From: Tritrichomonas musculus
Lineage: Eukaryota; Parabasalia; Tritrichomonadida; Tritrichomonadidae
Assembly (NCBI GenBank): GCA_039105265.1
Contig: JAPFFF010000012.1
Span: forward strand, 5,573,090 to 5,637,089
DNA: 64,000 nt
Direction of reading: 5' to 3'
Below the pieces are notes generated by a model. The model made no database searches and had not been told where the DNA came from. It saw only the letters and a list, made by a program, of their open reading frames with translations. Positions 47,942 through 58,579 of this stretch are shown piece after piece (within the stretch, counting starts at the first letter, position 1; each line of letters opens with the position of its first letter). Position numbers and translations under genes: made by a program.

Positions 47942-48651
47942 AATTAAAAGCTCCTAATTAATAAAAAATTAATTTTTAATAACTAAAAATAGCATAAATA
48001 ATATTATATTTATATTTTAAAAAATTGAATGGTTTATATACTAATTTATTCAAATCTATATAATAATTAAATAATAAATATTTTGGCAACTACGGAGAGA
48101 AAGATCACAAAATTAAAATATGATATTTATCATTTTATAATGTATATTGTATTTCAAAATTTTGTTGTAATTTTAAAAAAGAGAGTTCTCGCACCTCTAC
48201 TATAAAAAATAATCTTTATCATTTTTATTATATCTTAACAAAAATGACATAAATCACTTTTTTTACTATTATATTTTTATATAATGACATATTAAAATGT
48301 TATGCTTAATTATTTAGTATATATTTTATAAATATTTTTTTCAAATCTAAAAAAAAAAATAAAAAGAGCTTACCCAGCCTGTTAAATTGATTAAATATTG
48401 GATTTTTATATGATATATCATATTAAAATATATGATATATTAGATTGAGGAAAAAGGCTAAAATAGTAAAGTAAAGGTGGAAAATATTATTTATTACTGA
48501 TGTAGTAATTAATAAAACTTGCATATTTTAATAAATATTTAAATTATAATTAAATTATTTAATAATATATTTAATAATAGGCTTCATTTTGATAAATTAA
48601 TATAAATGCAGATTTAATGGTAAAGAAATACAAATGTTTTATAAGAAAAAT

Positions 48652-49611
48652 CAGATGGGTCCCGACTCAATATGCTGGGACTTTTTGGGACTTAATAAGT
48701 TTTTGATATCATCATATTATGATATGTTTAATTATATAAGATTTTCTTTAATTACACCGATACGATTATTTTTAATTTATTTATATTTAAAGATAATCAT
48801 ATTTTAATCTTAAAATATAAAATTGAAAGGAATATCATTCAAAATTTTGAGAGAAATTTAGTATTTATCATTCTATTTGAAACTTCTGAAAACTCATTTA
48901 AAACTAATTAACAATATTATAGTTGCTCTAATAGTCTGGAAATAAATGGATTTTGAGTATTTTTTTCAAAACATCGAAATGAATTATTTTATATAGTCCT
49001 TTTCCCTTAAATTTTCAACATTAATTATGAAAATTAAAAAAACTGGTATTGATATTTTATTATTATGCATTTTTAATGTGAAATCTTCTTTATTTTTTGG
49101 AGGTTTTCGTTCATAATAAACTTAAAAATTAACTTTTTGAGAATATTATTTTCAAAAAAAAAGTTATGTTTATATCTTAAAATTAAATCGCTATAATTTA
49201 GAATAGATTAATTAATTATATTAAATTAAAGAATTAAATACTTTTAAAATGCTTAAACATATAAATATATCCAAGATTCAAAGAGAAAAAAACAAAAACA
49301 AATCTCTCCCATTTTTAGATATATTATACATTTATCTCTGTTAATAAACAATATTTCAAAAATTTAATAAAATAATAAATTATTTAATTTATATATTATT
49401 TTATATTATGAATATAATCTGAAAATGATAAATTTTTAAATGAATAGATAAATCTATTAGATCTTTCTTTTTAGATAAATGATCGATTAAAATATAAAGA
49501 AATATATAACTATTTTATTCTTCAAATATGTTTATTAAAAAAATGAAAACATAATAAGATAGATTTATTTTAAAATGAAAAAATACGTTATTTCAAGTCG
49601 GAACCCATCTG
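48652..49611. mobile_element. 960-bp TIR element, unit 5
   Basis: Same ends and AAAAAT flanks as in unit 1. Confidence 0.8.
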
Positions 49612-49729
49612 AAAAATCCTACTTTAATACATTGTATGATGAAATTTCATGAAAATTAATAATTGAATATGAAAGATTTATTTTATATGAAATTGTTCTC
49701 AAAATTGACTCTTGGACTAAACTTAATTA

Positions 49730-50013
49730 AATAATGTTTACCTCCTCTCAAAAATGATAGGTTTACGAGAGGTTTATATCAAAAAAAAAAAAAAAAAAAT
49801 AAAAAAATTGAAAATTGAAAAAAAATTATCAATTTATTTCAATAAGTACTTTCAAAATCAAAATAAAAAAAGCCGATTAAATTCATTCAAAAAAATGATT
49901 GAATTTTGTTCATAAATTTTCAGCCATTTGTTTTGATGAGTAACATGAACCCATTAACAGAGGAAGAAAAAGTACAAATTTTAATTTATGCCAAAGAAAA
50001 AAATAATCAATGG
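49730..50013 (+). mobile_element. Tc1/mariner element, unit 5, left part only
   Basis: Identical to the other copies except for one A fewer in the A-run near 49,790. It breaks off at 50013, within codon 26 of the transposase (ATG at 49936), where the virus-like element begins. Confidence 0.88.
49936..50013 (+). pseudogene. Tc1 transposase N-terminal stub, unit 5
   Basis: The first 26 codons of the transposase (MSNMNPLTEEEK to KNNQW) remain. The catalytic part is displaced beyond the inserted element. Confidence 0.85.
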
Positions 50014-50023
50014 AGTAGTTAAC

Positions 50024-50061
50024 GGTAGGCTTTGTTTCATTAGCATTACACCAAGCCTACC
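50024..50061. repeat. Hairpin next to the element's left end
   Basis: GGTAGGCTT (50024-50032) and AAGCCTACC (50053-50061) form a perfect 9-bp stem with a 20-base loop, ten bases inside the element's first base. It is less AT-rich than the surroundings and may belong to the terminal inverted repeat or be a replication or integrase site. Confidence 0.65.
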
Positions 50062-50149
50062 ATCCCCAGCATTTTCTGCCACGCGACTGCCACAAAACAC
50101 AGGGTCTCCTATACTAGGTGCCAAATTTTGTTCCAGCAACGCTATCAAA

Positions 50150-51650
50150 AAGTTTCATCCATTAAATGAATTCACAAGCAAAGCTTGGGCCAGCAAAGCT
50201 GTCAAAAAGTTTAAACCACGCGTTCAATTCAATGCTGTAAATCACTCAGGCAATCCACCACTGAAAATCACAAATGAATTCAAAAAGGCATCAAGTCAAA
50301 TTAATTCAATAAAGCATCCGCTCAATATAATTCACAAGCAAAGCTTGGGCCAGCTAAAGCTGTCAATTAAGTATCTTCACAATATAATTCAATTAAGCAT
50401 ATCACAATATAATTCAATTAAGTATCTTTACAATTAATTCAATAAAGCATCCAGTCAATATAATTCACAAGCAAAGCTTGGGCCAGCTAAAGCTGTCAAT
50501 TATGTATCCAGTCAATATAATTCACAAGCAAAGCTTGGGCCAGCTAAAGCTGTCAAATAAGTATCACACAAATATAATTCAATAATGTATCTTCACAATT
50601 AATTCACAAGCAAAGCTTGGGCCAGCTAAAGCTGTCAATTAAGCATCTTTACAATTAATTCAAACAAGTATCTTCACAATATAATTCAATAAAGCATATC
50701 ACACAAATATAATTCACAAGCAAAGCTTGGGCCAGCTAAAGCTGTCAATTAAGCATCCAGTCAATATAATTCAAATAATGTATATTCACAATATAATTCA
50801 ATCAAATATCTTCATAAATATAATTCAATTAAACATCAAGTCAATATAATACTATTGGCAGAGCCAACTTTGCTTTAGCAAATCAATATAATACTATCAA
50901 TATAATTCAAATAAGTATCTTCACAATATAATTCACAAGCAAAGCTTGGGCCAGCTAAAGCTGTCAATTATGTATCTTCACAATTAATTCACAAGCAAAG
51001 CTTGGGCCAGCTAAAGCTGTCAAATAAGTATCTTTATAAATATAATTCAAATAAGTATCTTCACAATATAATTCAAATAAGTATCTTCACAATATAATTC
51101 AAATAAGTATCTTTATAAATATAATACTATTGGCAGAGCCAACTTTGCTTTAGCAAATCAATATAATACTATCAATATAATTCACAAGCAAAGCTTGGGC
51201 CAGCTAAAGCTGTCAATTATGTATCTTCACAATTAATTCAAATAAGTATCACACAAATGAATTCAATAAAGCATATCACACAATATAATTCAAATAAGTA
51301 TCTTCACAATATAATTCAATAAAGCATCCTTTCAAATTAATTCAAACAAGCATCCAGTCAATATAATTCAATAAAGCATACAGTCAAATTAATTCACAAG
51401 CAAAGCTTGGGCCAGCTAAAGCTGTCAATAATGTATCTTCACAATTAATTCACAAGCAAAGCTTGGGCCAGCTAAAGCTGTCAATAATGTATCTTCATAA
51501 TTAATTCACAAGCAAAGCTTGGGCCAGCTAAAGCTGTCAATTATGTATCTTCACAAATATAATTCAAATAAGCATTCAGTCAATGTAATACTATTAATAT
51601 AATACTATTGATAGAGCCAACTTTGCTTTAGCAAATCAATAATATCACCA
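50150..51650. repeat. Repeat array A with interspersed double-hairpin modules
   Basis: A loose tandem array of ~20-25-base units built on words such as AATATAATTCAATAAG and TATCTTCACAAT. About 12 modules interrupt it, each made of stem CAAGC, loop AAA, stem GCTTG, then GGC, stem CAGC, loop TAAA (AAA in the first copy), stem GCTG. They lie near 50171, 50331, 50466, 50519, 50601, 50716, 50933, 50986, 51181, 51401, 51448 and 51506. Three further modules of another family (stems TTGGC/GCCAA and TTTGC/GCAAA) lie near 50855, 51130 and 51608. There is no gene: the open frame crossing 50,014 is a chance fusion with Tc1 sequence. Confidence 0.85.
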
Positions 51651-51662
51651 ATACATTTTGTT

Positions 51663-51685
51663 TTTATTTTTGTGTTTATTTTTGT
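51663..51685 (+). promoter_or_regulatory. Tandem TTTATTTTTGT motif before helicase gene
   Basis: Two copies of TTTATTTTTGT (51663-51673, 51675-51685) with one base between them end 4 bases before the helicase ATG. The same doubled motif with the same spacing precedes the 101-residue gene, which suggests a promoter or initiator element of this mobile element. Confidence 0.6.
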
Positions 51686-51689
51686 ACAA

Positions 51690-53090
51690 ATGAGTTGCGA
51701 GCAATATGTAGACTGGAATATATTTGAAAACCTGCCTGAGAAATCATTTGAGATAACATATAATGAAAGAGACCAAGAGGGAACTACAAATGAGATAACA
51801 ATAGAGAAGACCATAAAGAAATTTATATGCCAAGCTCCCATTGGTTCTGGTAAATCAACAGCAATAAGGAAATGGATTTACAATACTGTGCCCAATAACA
51901 AGTTCATTCTTATAGTACCTACCATTAATATCGCTATGGAGTTCTACTCAAAGTTATATGTAGCATTAAATAACAATCACCCAAAGAACATTGATGAGAT
52001 AATAAAGGTATGTGTCAAGGAGGGCGCATTCAAAGAATTTAAAGCAGCTATCACACATTTTGTCCCTGTTGTAATAACTACATTCTCTACTGCATCTAAG
52101 TGTCTAGGAGGCATAATTGAGCATTTCTACCACCATAAGATAAACTTCAATAAACAGTACACACTATTGATTGATGAAGCCCATTTACTACTGGAGCACA
52201 TATCATTAATAGAGATCTGCAGAGAGTTCAATAGAGTTGGATTGATTACTGCTACATCATCAGATATCTCTTGCCTATCAGTATTTGAAGAGTATGAAAA
52301 GATAAGCCCCTTAGCTGACATCAAGTACCATCGCACAATATATCTATACAAGCTGAAAAACAATATGGAAGAGCAAAGAGAAACCATAGCTAAACAAGTA
52401 CTAGAGGAAATAAAAAGGTATGACAAGATATTAATAAAGATAGAAGACAAGAATGAATGTGAAAGATTAAAGGATTGCATCAACAATGAATTAAACAAAG
52501 CACTATACAATTCTGAGAAGAAAGAGGTTGAGATCAGTAGTGAAGGCAAATTTGTTAACCCTGAGGATGTTGATATAATCATAGCTACATCATGTATTCA
52601 GTCAGGGCAATCATTAAAAGAGAAGCTGCTATCCATATTCATACAAACACCATTAGATACAGTTTCAAGTGTAGAGCAATTCGTAGGAAGAAACAGGAAT
52701 GAAGACTCCACAGCCTACCTATACATGAGACAAGTTAAAGTACCCAAGGATAAGTTTACATTTAAAGTAGCCAAGAATAGATACAAGACAAGATTAAACC
52801 AATTGCGCGCTAATGCATGGCTGTCTATGAATAAAGACTCATGGGTTAAATGTATGAGTAAAATGGGTGATGTCATTGTTGAAGAGACAGAAGAAGAGGA
52901 AAAAAAGAAAGATACAATAATGATAAAAGAAGAAGGATTAAATAAAGAGTTTAATGGCAAGAAACAGCTCTACCAGTACTTTGGATTTAAGAACGATAAA
53001 GAGATACCTGATGAATATGAAATCAGAAGCAAATACATAAGAGATAATGGTAAGAAACAAAGAATATATAGTTTAGTAAAGATAGAATAA
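51690..53090 (+). CDS. SF2 DEAH-box helicase, origin-binding-protein-like
   Basis: A 466-residue superfamily 2 helicase gene. Visible motifs: Walker A APIGSGKS (residues 49-56, Lys55), motif Ia ILIVPTINIAMEF, Walker B LIDEAH (Asp162-His165), motif III LITATSS, motif V DIIIATSCIQSGQSL and motif VI VEQFVGRNRN (Arg334, Arg336). This set, with a short C-terminal basic domain (KKQRIYSLVKIE) after an acidic linker, resembles replication helicases of the herpesvirus UL9 / giant-virus origin-binding group. That assignment is inference from motif spelling. It presumably unwinds element DNA in replication. I chose the ATG at 51690; the GTG 18 bases upstream lies inside the doubled T-rich motif. It is flanked on both sides by repeat arrays and followed at once by the shared 3' motif. 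Codon use is less AT-extreme than the kinases. Confidence 0.85.
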   Translation: MSCEQYVDWNIFENLPEKSFEITYNERDQEGTTNEITIEKTIKKFICQAPIGSGKSTAIRKWIYNTVPNNKFILIVPTINIAMEFYSKLYVALNNNHPKNIDEIIKVCVKEGAFKEFKAAITHFVPVVITTFSTASKCLGGIIEHFYHHKINFNKQYTLLIDEAHLLLEHISLIEICREFNRVGLITATSSDISCLSVFEEYEKISPLADIKYHRTIYLYKLKNNMEEQRETIAKQVLEEIKRYDKILIKIEDKNECERLKDCINNELNKALYNSEKKEVEISSEGKFVNPEDVDIIIATSCIQSGQSLKEKLLSIFIQTPLDTVSSVEQFVGRNRNEDSTAYLYMRQVKVPKDKFTFKVAKNRYKTRLNQLRANAWLSMNKDSWVKCMSKMGDVIVEETEEEEKKKDTIMIKEEGLNKEFNGKKQLYQYFGFKNDKEIPDEYEIRSKYIRDNGKKQRIYSLVKIE

Positions 53091-53108
53091 ATAAATAGAT
53101 CTCACAAA
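53089..53108 (+). terminator. Shared 3' gene-end motif after helicase
   Basis: AAATAAATAGATCTCACAAA begins inside the helicase stop codon. The same 20 bases follow the 101-residue gene (60214-60233, and mirrored at 58580-58599). It contains the TAAA word linked to trichomonad polyadenylation. The role as a 3'-end or termination signal is inferred. Confidence 0.5.
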
Positions 53109-53164
53109 TATATTTCACTAAATAAAGCTCACAAATATATTTCTAAAAATATTTCTCTCTTTAT

Positions 53165-56100
53165 TTTTTTGTGAAGCAGCAGAATAATCATAAGAATAAT
53201 ATTAATAGAATAATCATTAACAGAATAATCATCAGAATAATATTAATAGAATAATCAATAGAATAACATTAATAGAATAATATTAATAGAATAATCATTT
53301 GACAGCTTTAGCTGGCCCTTGCTTTTGCAAGTGAATAGCATTAATAGAATAGCATTAACAGAATAATCATCAGAATAATATTAACAGAATAATCAATTGA
53401 CAGCTTTAGCTGGCCCTTGCTTTTGCAAGTGAATAATATTAACAGAATAATCAATTGAATAATATTAATAGAATAATCATCTGAATAACATTAGCAGAAT
53501 AATCAATTGACAGCTTTAGCTGGCCCTTGCTTTTGCAAGTGAATAACATTAGCAGAATAATCATCTGAATAACATTAGCAGAATAGCATTAACAGAATAA
53601 TCAATTGAATAATATTAATAGAATAATCATCTGAATAACATTAGCAGAATAATCATCTGAATAATATTAACAGAATAATCATCAGAATAGCATTAACAGA
53701 ATAATCATCAGAATAATCATCTGAATAATTATTTGACAGCTTTAGCTGGCCCTTGCTTTTGCAAGTGAATAATATATGTAGAATAACATTAGCAGAATAA
53801 TCAATTGACAGCTTTAGCTGGCCCTTGCTTTTGCAAGTGAATAACATTAGCAGAATAATCATCTGAATAACATTAGCAGAATAATCATCTGAATAACATT
53901 AGCAGAATAATCATCTGAATAATATTAACAGAATAATCATCAGAATAACATTAACAGAATAATCATCAGAATAATATTAATAGAATAATCATTTGACAGC
54001 TTTAGCTGGCCCTTGCTTTTGCAAGTGAATAGCATTAGCAGAATAATCAATTGACAGCTTTAGCTGGCCCTTGCTTTTGCAAGTGAATAATATTAATAGA
54101 ATAATCATTTGACAGCTTTAGCTGGCCCTTGCTTTTGCAAGTGAATAGCATTAGCAGAATAATCATCTGAATAACATTAGCAGAATAATCAATTGACAGC
54201 TTTAGCTGGCCCTTGCTTTTGCAAGTGAATAACATTAGCAGAATAATCATCTGAATAACATTAGCAGAATAATCAATTGAATAACATTAATAGAATAACA
54301 TTAATAGAATAGCATTAACAGAATAATCATCAGAATAATATTAACAGAATAATCAATTGACAGCTTTAGCTGGCCCTTGCTTTTGCAAGTGAATAATATT
54401 AATAGAATAATCATCTGAATAACATTAGCAGAATAATCAATTGAATGACATTAGCAGAATAATATTAATAGAATAACATTAGCAGAATAATCATCTGAAT
54501 AACATTAGCAGAATAATCATCTGAATAATATTAACAGAATAATCATCAGAATAGCATTAACAGAATAATCATCAGAATAATATTAATAGAATAGCATTAG
54601 CAGAATAATCATCTGAATAACATTAACAGAATAATCATCTGAATAATTATTTGACAGAATAATCATCAGAATAACATTAGCAGAATAGCATTAGCAGAAT
54701 AATCATCTGAATAACATTAGCAGAATAATCATCTGAATAACATTAGCAGAATAATCATCTGAATAACATTAGCAGAATAATCATCTGAATAACATTAGCA
54801 GAATAATATTAACAGAATAATCATCAGAATAACATTAACAAAATAACATTAGCAGAATAATATTAATAGAATAATCATTTGACAGCTTTAGCTGGCCCTT
54901 GCTTTTGCAAGTGAATAGCATTAGCAGAATAATCATCTGAATAACATTAACAGAATAATCATCTGAATAATTATTTGACAGAATAATCATCAGAATAACA
55001 TTAACAGAATAATCATCAGAATAATATTAATAGAATAATCAATAGAATAACATTAATAGAATAGCATTAACAGAATAATCATCAGAATAATATTAACAGA
55101 ATAATCATCAGAATAATATTAACAGAATAATCATCTGAATAACATTAGCAGAATAATCATCTGAATAACATTAGCAGAATAATCAATTGACAGCTTTAGC
55201 TGGCCCTTGCTTTTGCAAGTGAATAACATTAGCAGAATAATCATCTGAATAACATTAGCAGAATAGCATTAACAGAATAATCATCAGAATAATATTAATA
55301 GAATAGCATTAACAGAATAATCATCTGAATAATATTAACAGAATAATCAATTGACAGCTTTAGCTGGCCCTTGCTTTTGCAAGTGAATAATATTAATAGA
55401 ATAATCATCTGAATAACATTAGCAGAATAATCATCTGAATAACATTAGCAGAATAATCAATTGACAGCTTTAGCTGGCCCTTGCTTTTGCAAGTGAATAA
55501 CATTAGCAGAATAATCATCTGAATAACATTAGCAGAATAGCATTAACAGAATAATCATCAGAATAATATTAATAGAATAGCATTAACAGAATAATCATCT
55601 GAATAATATTAACAGAATAATCAATTGAATAATATTAATAGAATAATCATCTGAATAACATTAGCAGAATAATCAATTGAATAATATTAATAGAATAATC
55701 ATCAGAATAATATTAACAGAATAATCATTTGACAGCTTTAGCTGGCCCTTGCTTTTGCAAGTGAATAGCATTAGCAGAATAATCATCTGAATAACATTAG
55801 CAGAATAATCATCTGAATAATATTAACAGAATAATCAATTGACAGCTTTAGCTGGCCCTTGCTTTTGCAAGTGAATAATATTAATAGAATAATCATCAGA
55901 ATAATATTAACAGAATAATCATTTGACAGCTTTAGCTGGCCCTTGCTTTTGCAAGTGAATAATATTAACAGAATAATCATTTGACAGCTTTAGCTGGCCC
56001 TTGCTTTTGCAAGTGAATAATATTAACAGAATAATCATCTGAATAACATTAGCAGAATAATCATCTGAATAACATTAGCAGAATAATCATCTGAATAACA

Positions 56101-56770
56101 TTAGCAGAATAATCATCAGAATAATATTAACAGAATAATCATCTGAATAACATTAACAAAATAACATTAGCAGAATAATATTAATAGAATAATCAATAGA
56201 ATAACATTAGCAGAATAATCATTAACAGAATAATCATCTGAATAATTATTTGACAGCTTTAGCTGGCCCTTGCTTTTGCAAGTGAATAGCATTAACAGAA
56301 TGATCATCAGAATAATATTAATAGAATGATCATCAGAATAATATTAATAGAATAATCATCAGAATAATATTAACAGAATAATCATCAGAATAATATTAAT
56401 AGAATAATCATCTGAATAACATTAACAGAATAATCATCAGAATAATATTAATAGAATAATCATCTGAATAACATTAACAGAATAGCATTAATAGAATAAC
56501 ATTAACAGAATAATCATTTGACAGCTTTAGCTGGCCCTTGCTTTTGCAAGTGAATAGCATTAGCAGAATAATCATCTGAATAACATTAGCAGAATAATCA
56601 TCTGAATAACATTAGCAGAATAATCAATTGACAGCTTTAGCTGGCCCTTGCTTTTGCAAGTGAATAACATTAACAGAATAATCATCTGAATAACATTAGC
56701 AGAATAATCAATTGACAGCTTTAGCTGGCCCTTGCTTTTGCAAGTGAATAACATTAACAGAATAATTAAT
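53165..56770. repeat. Repeat array B with 22 double-hairpin modules
   Basis: The basic unit is about 26 bases (AATAATCATCTG followed by AATAACATTAGCAG) with a few alternating spellings. It is interrupted 22 times, by my count, by a module read on the minus strand as stem CTTGC, loop AAAA, stem GCAAG, then GGC, stem CAGC, loop TAAA, stem GCTG, with TCA at both borders. The module orientation is constant and opposite to that in array A. The array is not coding: the short open frames in it are translations of the repeat. It forms the outer part of the left palindrome arm. Confidence 0.9.
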
Positions 56771-56974
56771 ACCAATACTAATACCAATATCAACAAAGTT
56801 TTCAAATTCAATTAATGGCATCTCTAAAATTTTTATATTTGTGAAGGAAAATTTTGAAGAATAATCAATGATATAAGCTAAATGCAAAATTGCTGATCCT
56901 TGCAAAGCAAGTAATGTTTATAAAAATATATGAGAAAAGTTTGTGAAAGAGTAATAATAAATATAAAAATAGTA

Positions 56975-57008
56975 ATTTGCCTAAACGGCAAAGTTTGCTT
57001 AAGCAAAT
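56975..57008. repeat. Double-hairpin module, TTTGCC/GGCAAA family
   Basis: Stem TTTGCC, loop TAAAC, stem GGCAAA, one G, then stem TTTGC, short loop, stem GCAAA. Further copies lie near 57,908, 58,129 and 58,440, with mirror copies in the right arm and a diverged one near 57,651. Confidence 0.7.
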
Positions 57009-57999
57009 ATACAAAAGATATATAATTTATTAAATTAGTTTATTTCAGTAATGAAGGATATTTTGAAATATATCATATAATTATTACGTTGATACATCAG
57101 ATTTAGCATTGTTTTGTTTTTATATATTACGCGGCAATAATTAATTGGTATTATTCATTTTTTTGCTGTATATAATTAAATATCTGATAAATATTATAAC
57201 ATCTTTCTGCGAAATTATATGTTAATTGACTTGCGATTGACTTGCAAAGCAAGGCCCGGTTCTTTGAGCTGTGAATTGCGATTGAATTTTACAGATTTAC
57301 AGATTTAATGATTTTACAGATTTACAGATTAAAATTTTAAAAATATAATTTGAGAGACTATTCAATTTAGTGGCATCTTGAATTTATCCTCAGAAAATAA
57401 TACAGATCTGCAGAAATAAATTCACAAGCAAAGCTTGGGCCAGCTAAAGCTGTCAAATTCACAGATGATTATTTTAAATAGTAATTCAAATTTACAGATA
57501 TACAGATTAACTTTAATTAATTATTTTAAATAGTAATTCACTTGCAAAAGCAAGGGCCAGCTAAAGCTGTCAATTTTACAGATTTTACAGATTAACTTTA
57601 ATTAATTATTTTAAATAGTAATTCAAATAATATATTTTGAATAATATCTTTTTGCCTAAACGGTAAAGCTTGTTTTAACAAATAGAATAATCATTTGACA
57701 GCTTTAGCTGGCCCTTGCTTTTGCAAGTGAATAATATATTTTGAATAATCATTGATATAATATATTTTGAATAATCATTTAAATAATATATTTTGAATAA
57801 TCACTTGACTTGCAAATCAATATTCCACTTAGCAAATATCACAAATAATATTCTATTCAATTCTATTCCAAATAACGATTCCACTTAAATGATATCTCAA
57901 ATGATTTGCCTAAACGGCAAAGTTTGCTTTAGCAAATATTTCACTGTAAAAATATAAAACATGAGGTCAAATAAATGCCAAAATCATATATAGGTGAAC

Positions 58000-58015
58000 A
58001 GGTGAAATTTCACCT
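58000..58015. promoter_or_regulatory. 16-bp perfect palindrome AGGTGAAATTTCACCT, copy 1 (left arm)
   Basis: A perfect dyad preceded by a conserved leader (AAATCATATA, then AGGTG). The same leader and dyad occur at 58525-58540 and, mirrored, at 60273-60288 and 60798-60813. The shape suits a dimeric DNA-binding protein. The role is inferred. Confidence 0.5.
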
Positions 58016-58193
58016 AATGGATCACCCTACTTATTCAATTTAAATTTGTCTTGCCGTAATTTTCTACCGCTAGCATTTCACTTACTAAAGCTATCAATAT
58101 TATATTCTTTTAAATGATATCTCAAATGATTTGCCTAAATGGCAAAGTTTGCTTTAGCAAATATTTCACTTGATAAAGCAGTCAATATTATAC

Positions 58194-58412
58194 TCACAGC
58201 TCAAAAAGCTGGGCTATATAAATTGCATACTTTCTATCAGCCCAACAAGCAACATCATTAACAAGTAATCGGTGGATGTATGTGCCTTTTAACTCATTTG
58301 GTAAATTAGGCCTGTCTTCATATGATTTTTGGTCTGCGGAAATTCCCGTAGACTTCATTTCATTCAATATTTCTTGGGCAGATTGTATACGAAACCAACT
58401 TAAACTTATATT
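58194..58412 (-). pseudogene. KilA-N domain fragment (left arm)
   Basis: The minus strand carries the C-terminal half of a KilA-N domain (SWFRIQSAQEIL, ELKGTYIHRLLV, WADRKYAIYIAQLFEL). KilA-N is a DNA-binding domain typical of large DNA viruses and phages and known in virus-like elements. It is a partial relic in an old virus-like element. The open frame on the plus strand over the same bases is its shadow. Confidence 0.65.
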
Positions 58413-58524
58413 TCACTTGATAAAGCTATCACAAATGATTTGCCTAAACGGCAAAGTTTGCTTTAGCAAATATTTCACTTGCTAATGCTGTTAAATTAAA
58501 TGTCAAAATCATATAAAGGTGCAT

Positions 58525-58540
58525 AGGTGAAATTTCACCT
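58525..58540. promoter_or_regulatory. 16-bp perfect palindrome AGGTGAAATTTCACCT, copy 2 (left arm)
   Basis: Second copy of the dyad in this arm, 525 bases from the first, between the KilA-N fragment and the 101-residue gene. Confidence 0.5.
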
Positions 58541-58579
58541 GATATCACACTAATTATTTCACTTCAAAAAAATATAAAG

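Larger units (their letters stand above)
46234..48198. mobile_element. Mutator-like (MULE-type) insertion, only in unit 5
   Basis: Comparison with units 1-4 shows about 1.97 kb of extra DNA. The ends are complementary: GGTGCGAGAACT (46234-46245) on the left and AGTTCTCGCACCTCT (48184-48198) on the right. ACTATAAAAAA occurs on both sides (46223-46233 and 48199-48209) but only once in the uninterrupted units, so the target duplication is 8-11 bp depending on where the A-run is cut. Long target duplications point to the Mutator group; other families with 8-bp duplications are possible. The interior is AT-rich, has two diverged internal repeats of about 550 bp and only very short open frames, so the element looks non-autonomous. 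Confidence 0.75.
5370..50013 (+). repeat. Five-copy tandem array of an 8.9-kb unit
   Basis: Units run 5370-14278, 14279-23187, 23188-32096, 32097-41004 and 41005-50013. Kinase start codons are spaced 8909, 8909, 8909 and 8908 bases apart. By eye the units differ only at two silent sites in copy 1 of the kinase (8059, 8071), one base in an A-run of unit 4 (about 37,466-37,475), one base in an A-run of unit 5 (about 49,781-49,799), and two large insertions in unit 5. Each unit holds a kinase gene, a kinase remnant and a nest of DNA transposons. The last unit is cut by the virus-like element, so the original right edge is not visible. Confidence 0.97.
45833..50013. mobile_element. Outer TIR element, unit 5, interrupted
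   Basis: The left end is as in unit 1. It is split by the 1.97-kb insertion and then broken off by the virus-like element, so its right end lies outside the window or is lost. Confidence 0.5.

Noticed and set aside
49988-50437. 149-codon ORF across the Tc1/virus-like junction
   Set aside because: It starts in a different frame of Tc1 sequence and runs into array A, so it is a chance fusion of two elements.
51672-51689. Upstream GTG start of the helicase
   Set aside because: It overlaps the doubled T-rich motif shared with another gene, and the ATG at 51690 follows at a suitable distance.
53165-56770. CRISPR-like array of ~30-base repeats
   Set aside because: The sequence between modules is itself repetitive and varies in length, the modules are double hairpins, no cas gene is near, and the setting is eukaryotic.
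53653-56905. Short ORFs inside array B (and their mirror images to the right)
   Set aside because: They are translations of the repeat unit and module (recurring MIILLMLF and KSKGQLKLS) with no independent coding signal.
58276-58485. 69-codon ORF and its mirror at 60328-60537
   Set aside because: It lies opposite the KilA-N fragment, which explains the open frame better.
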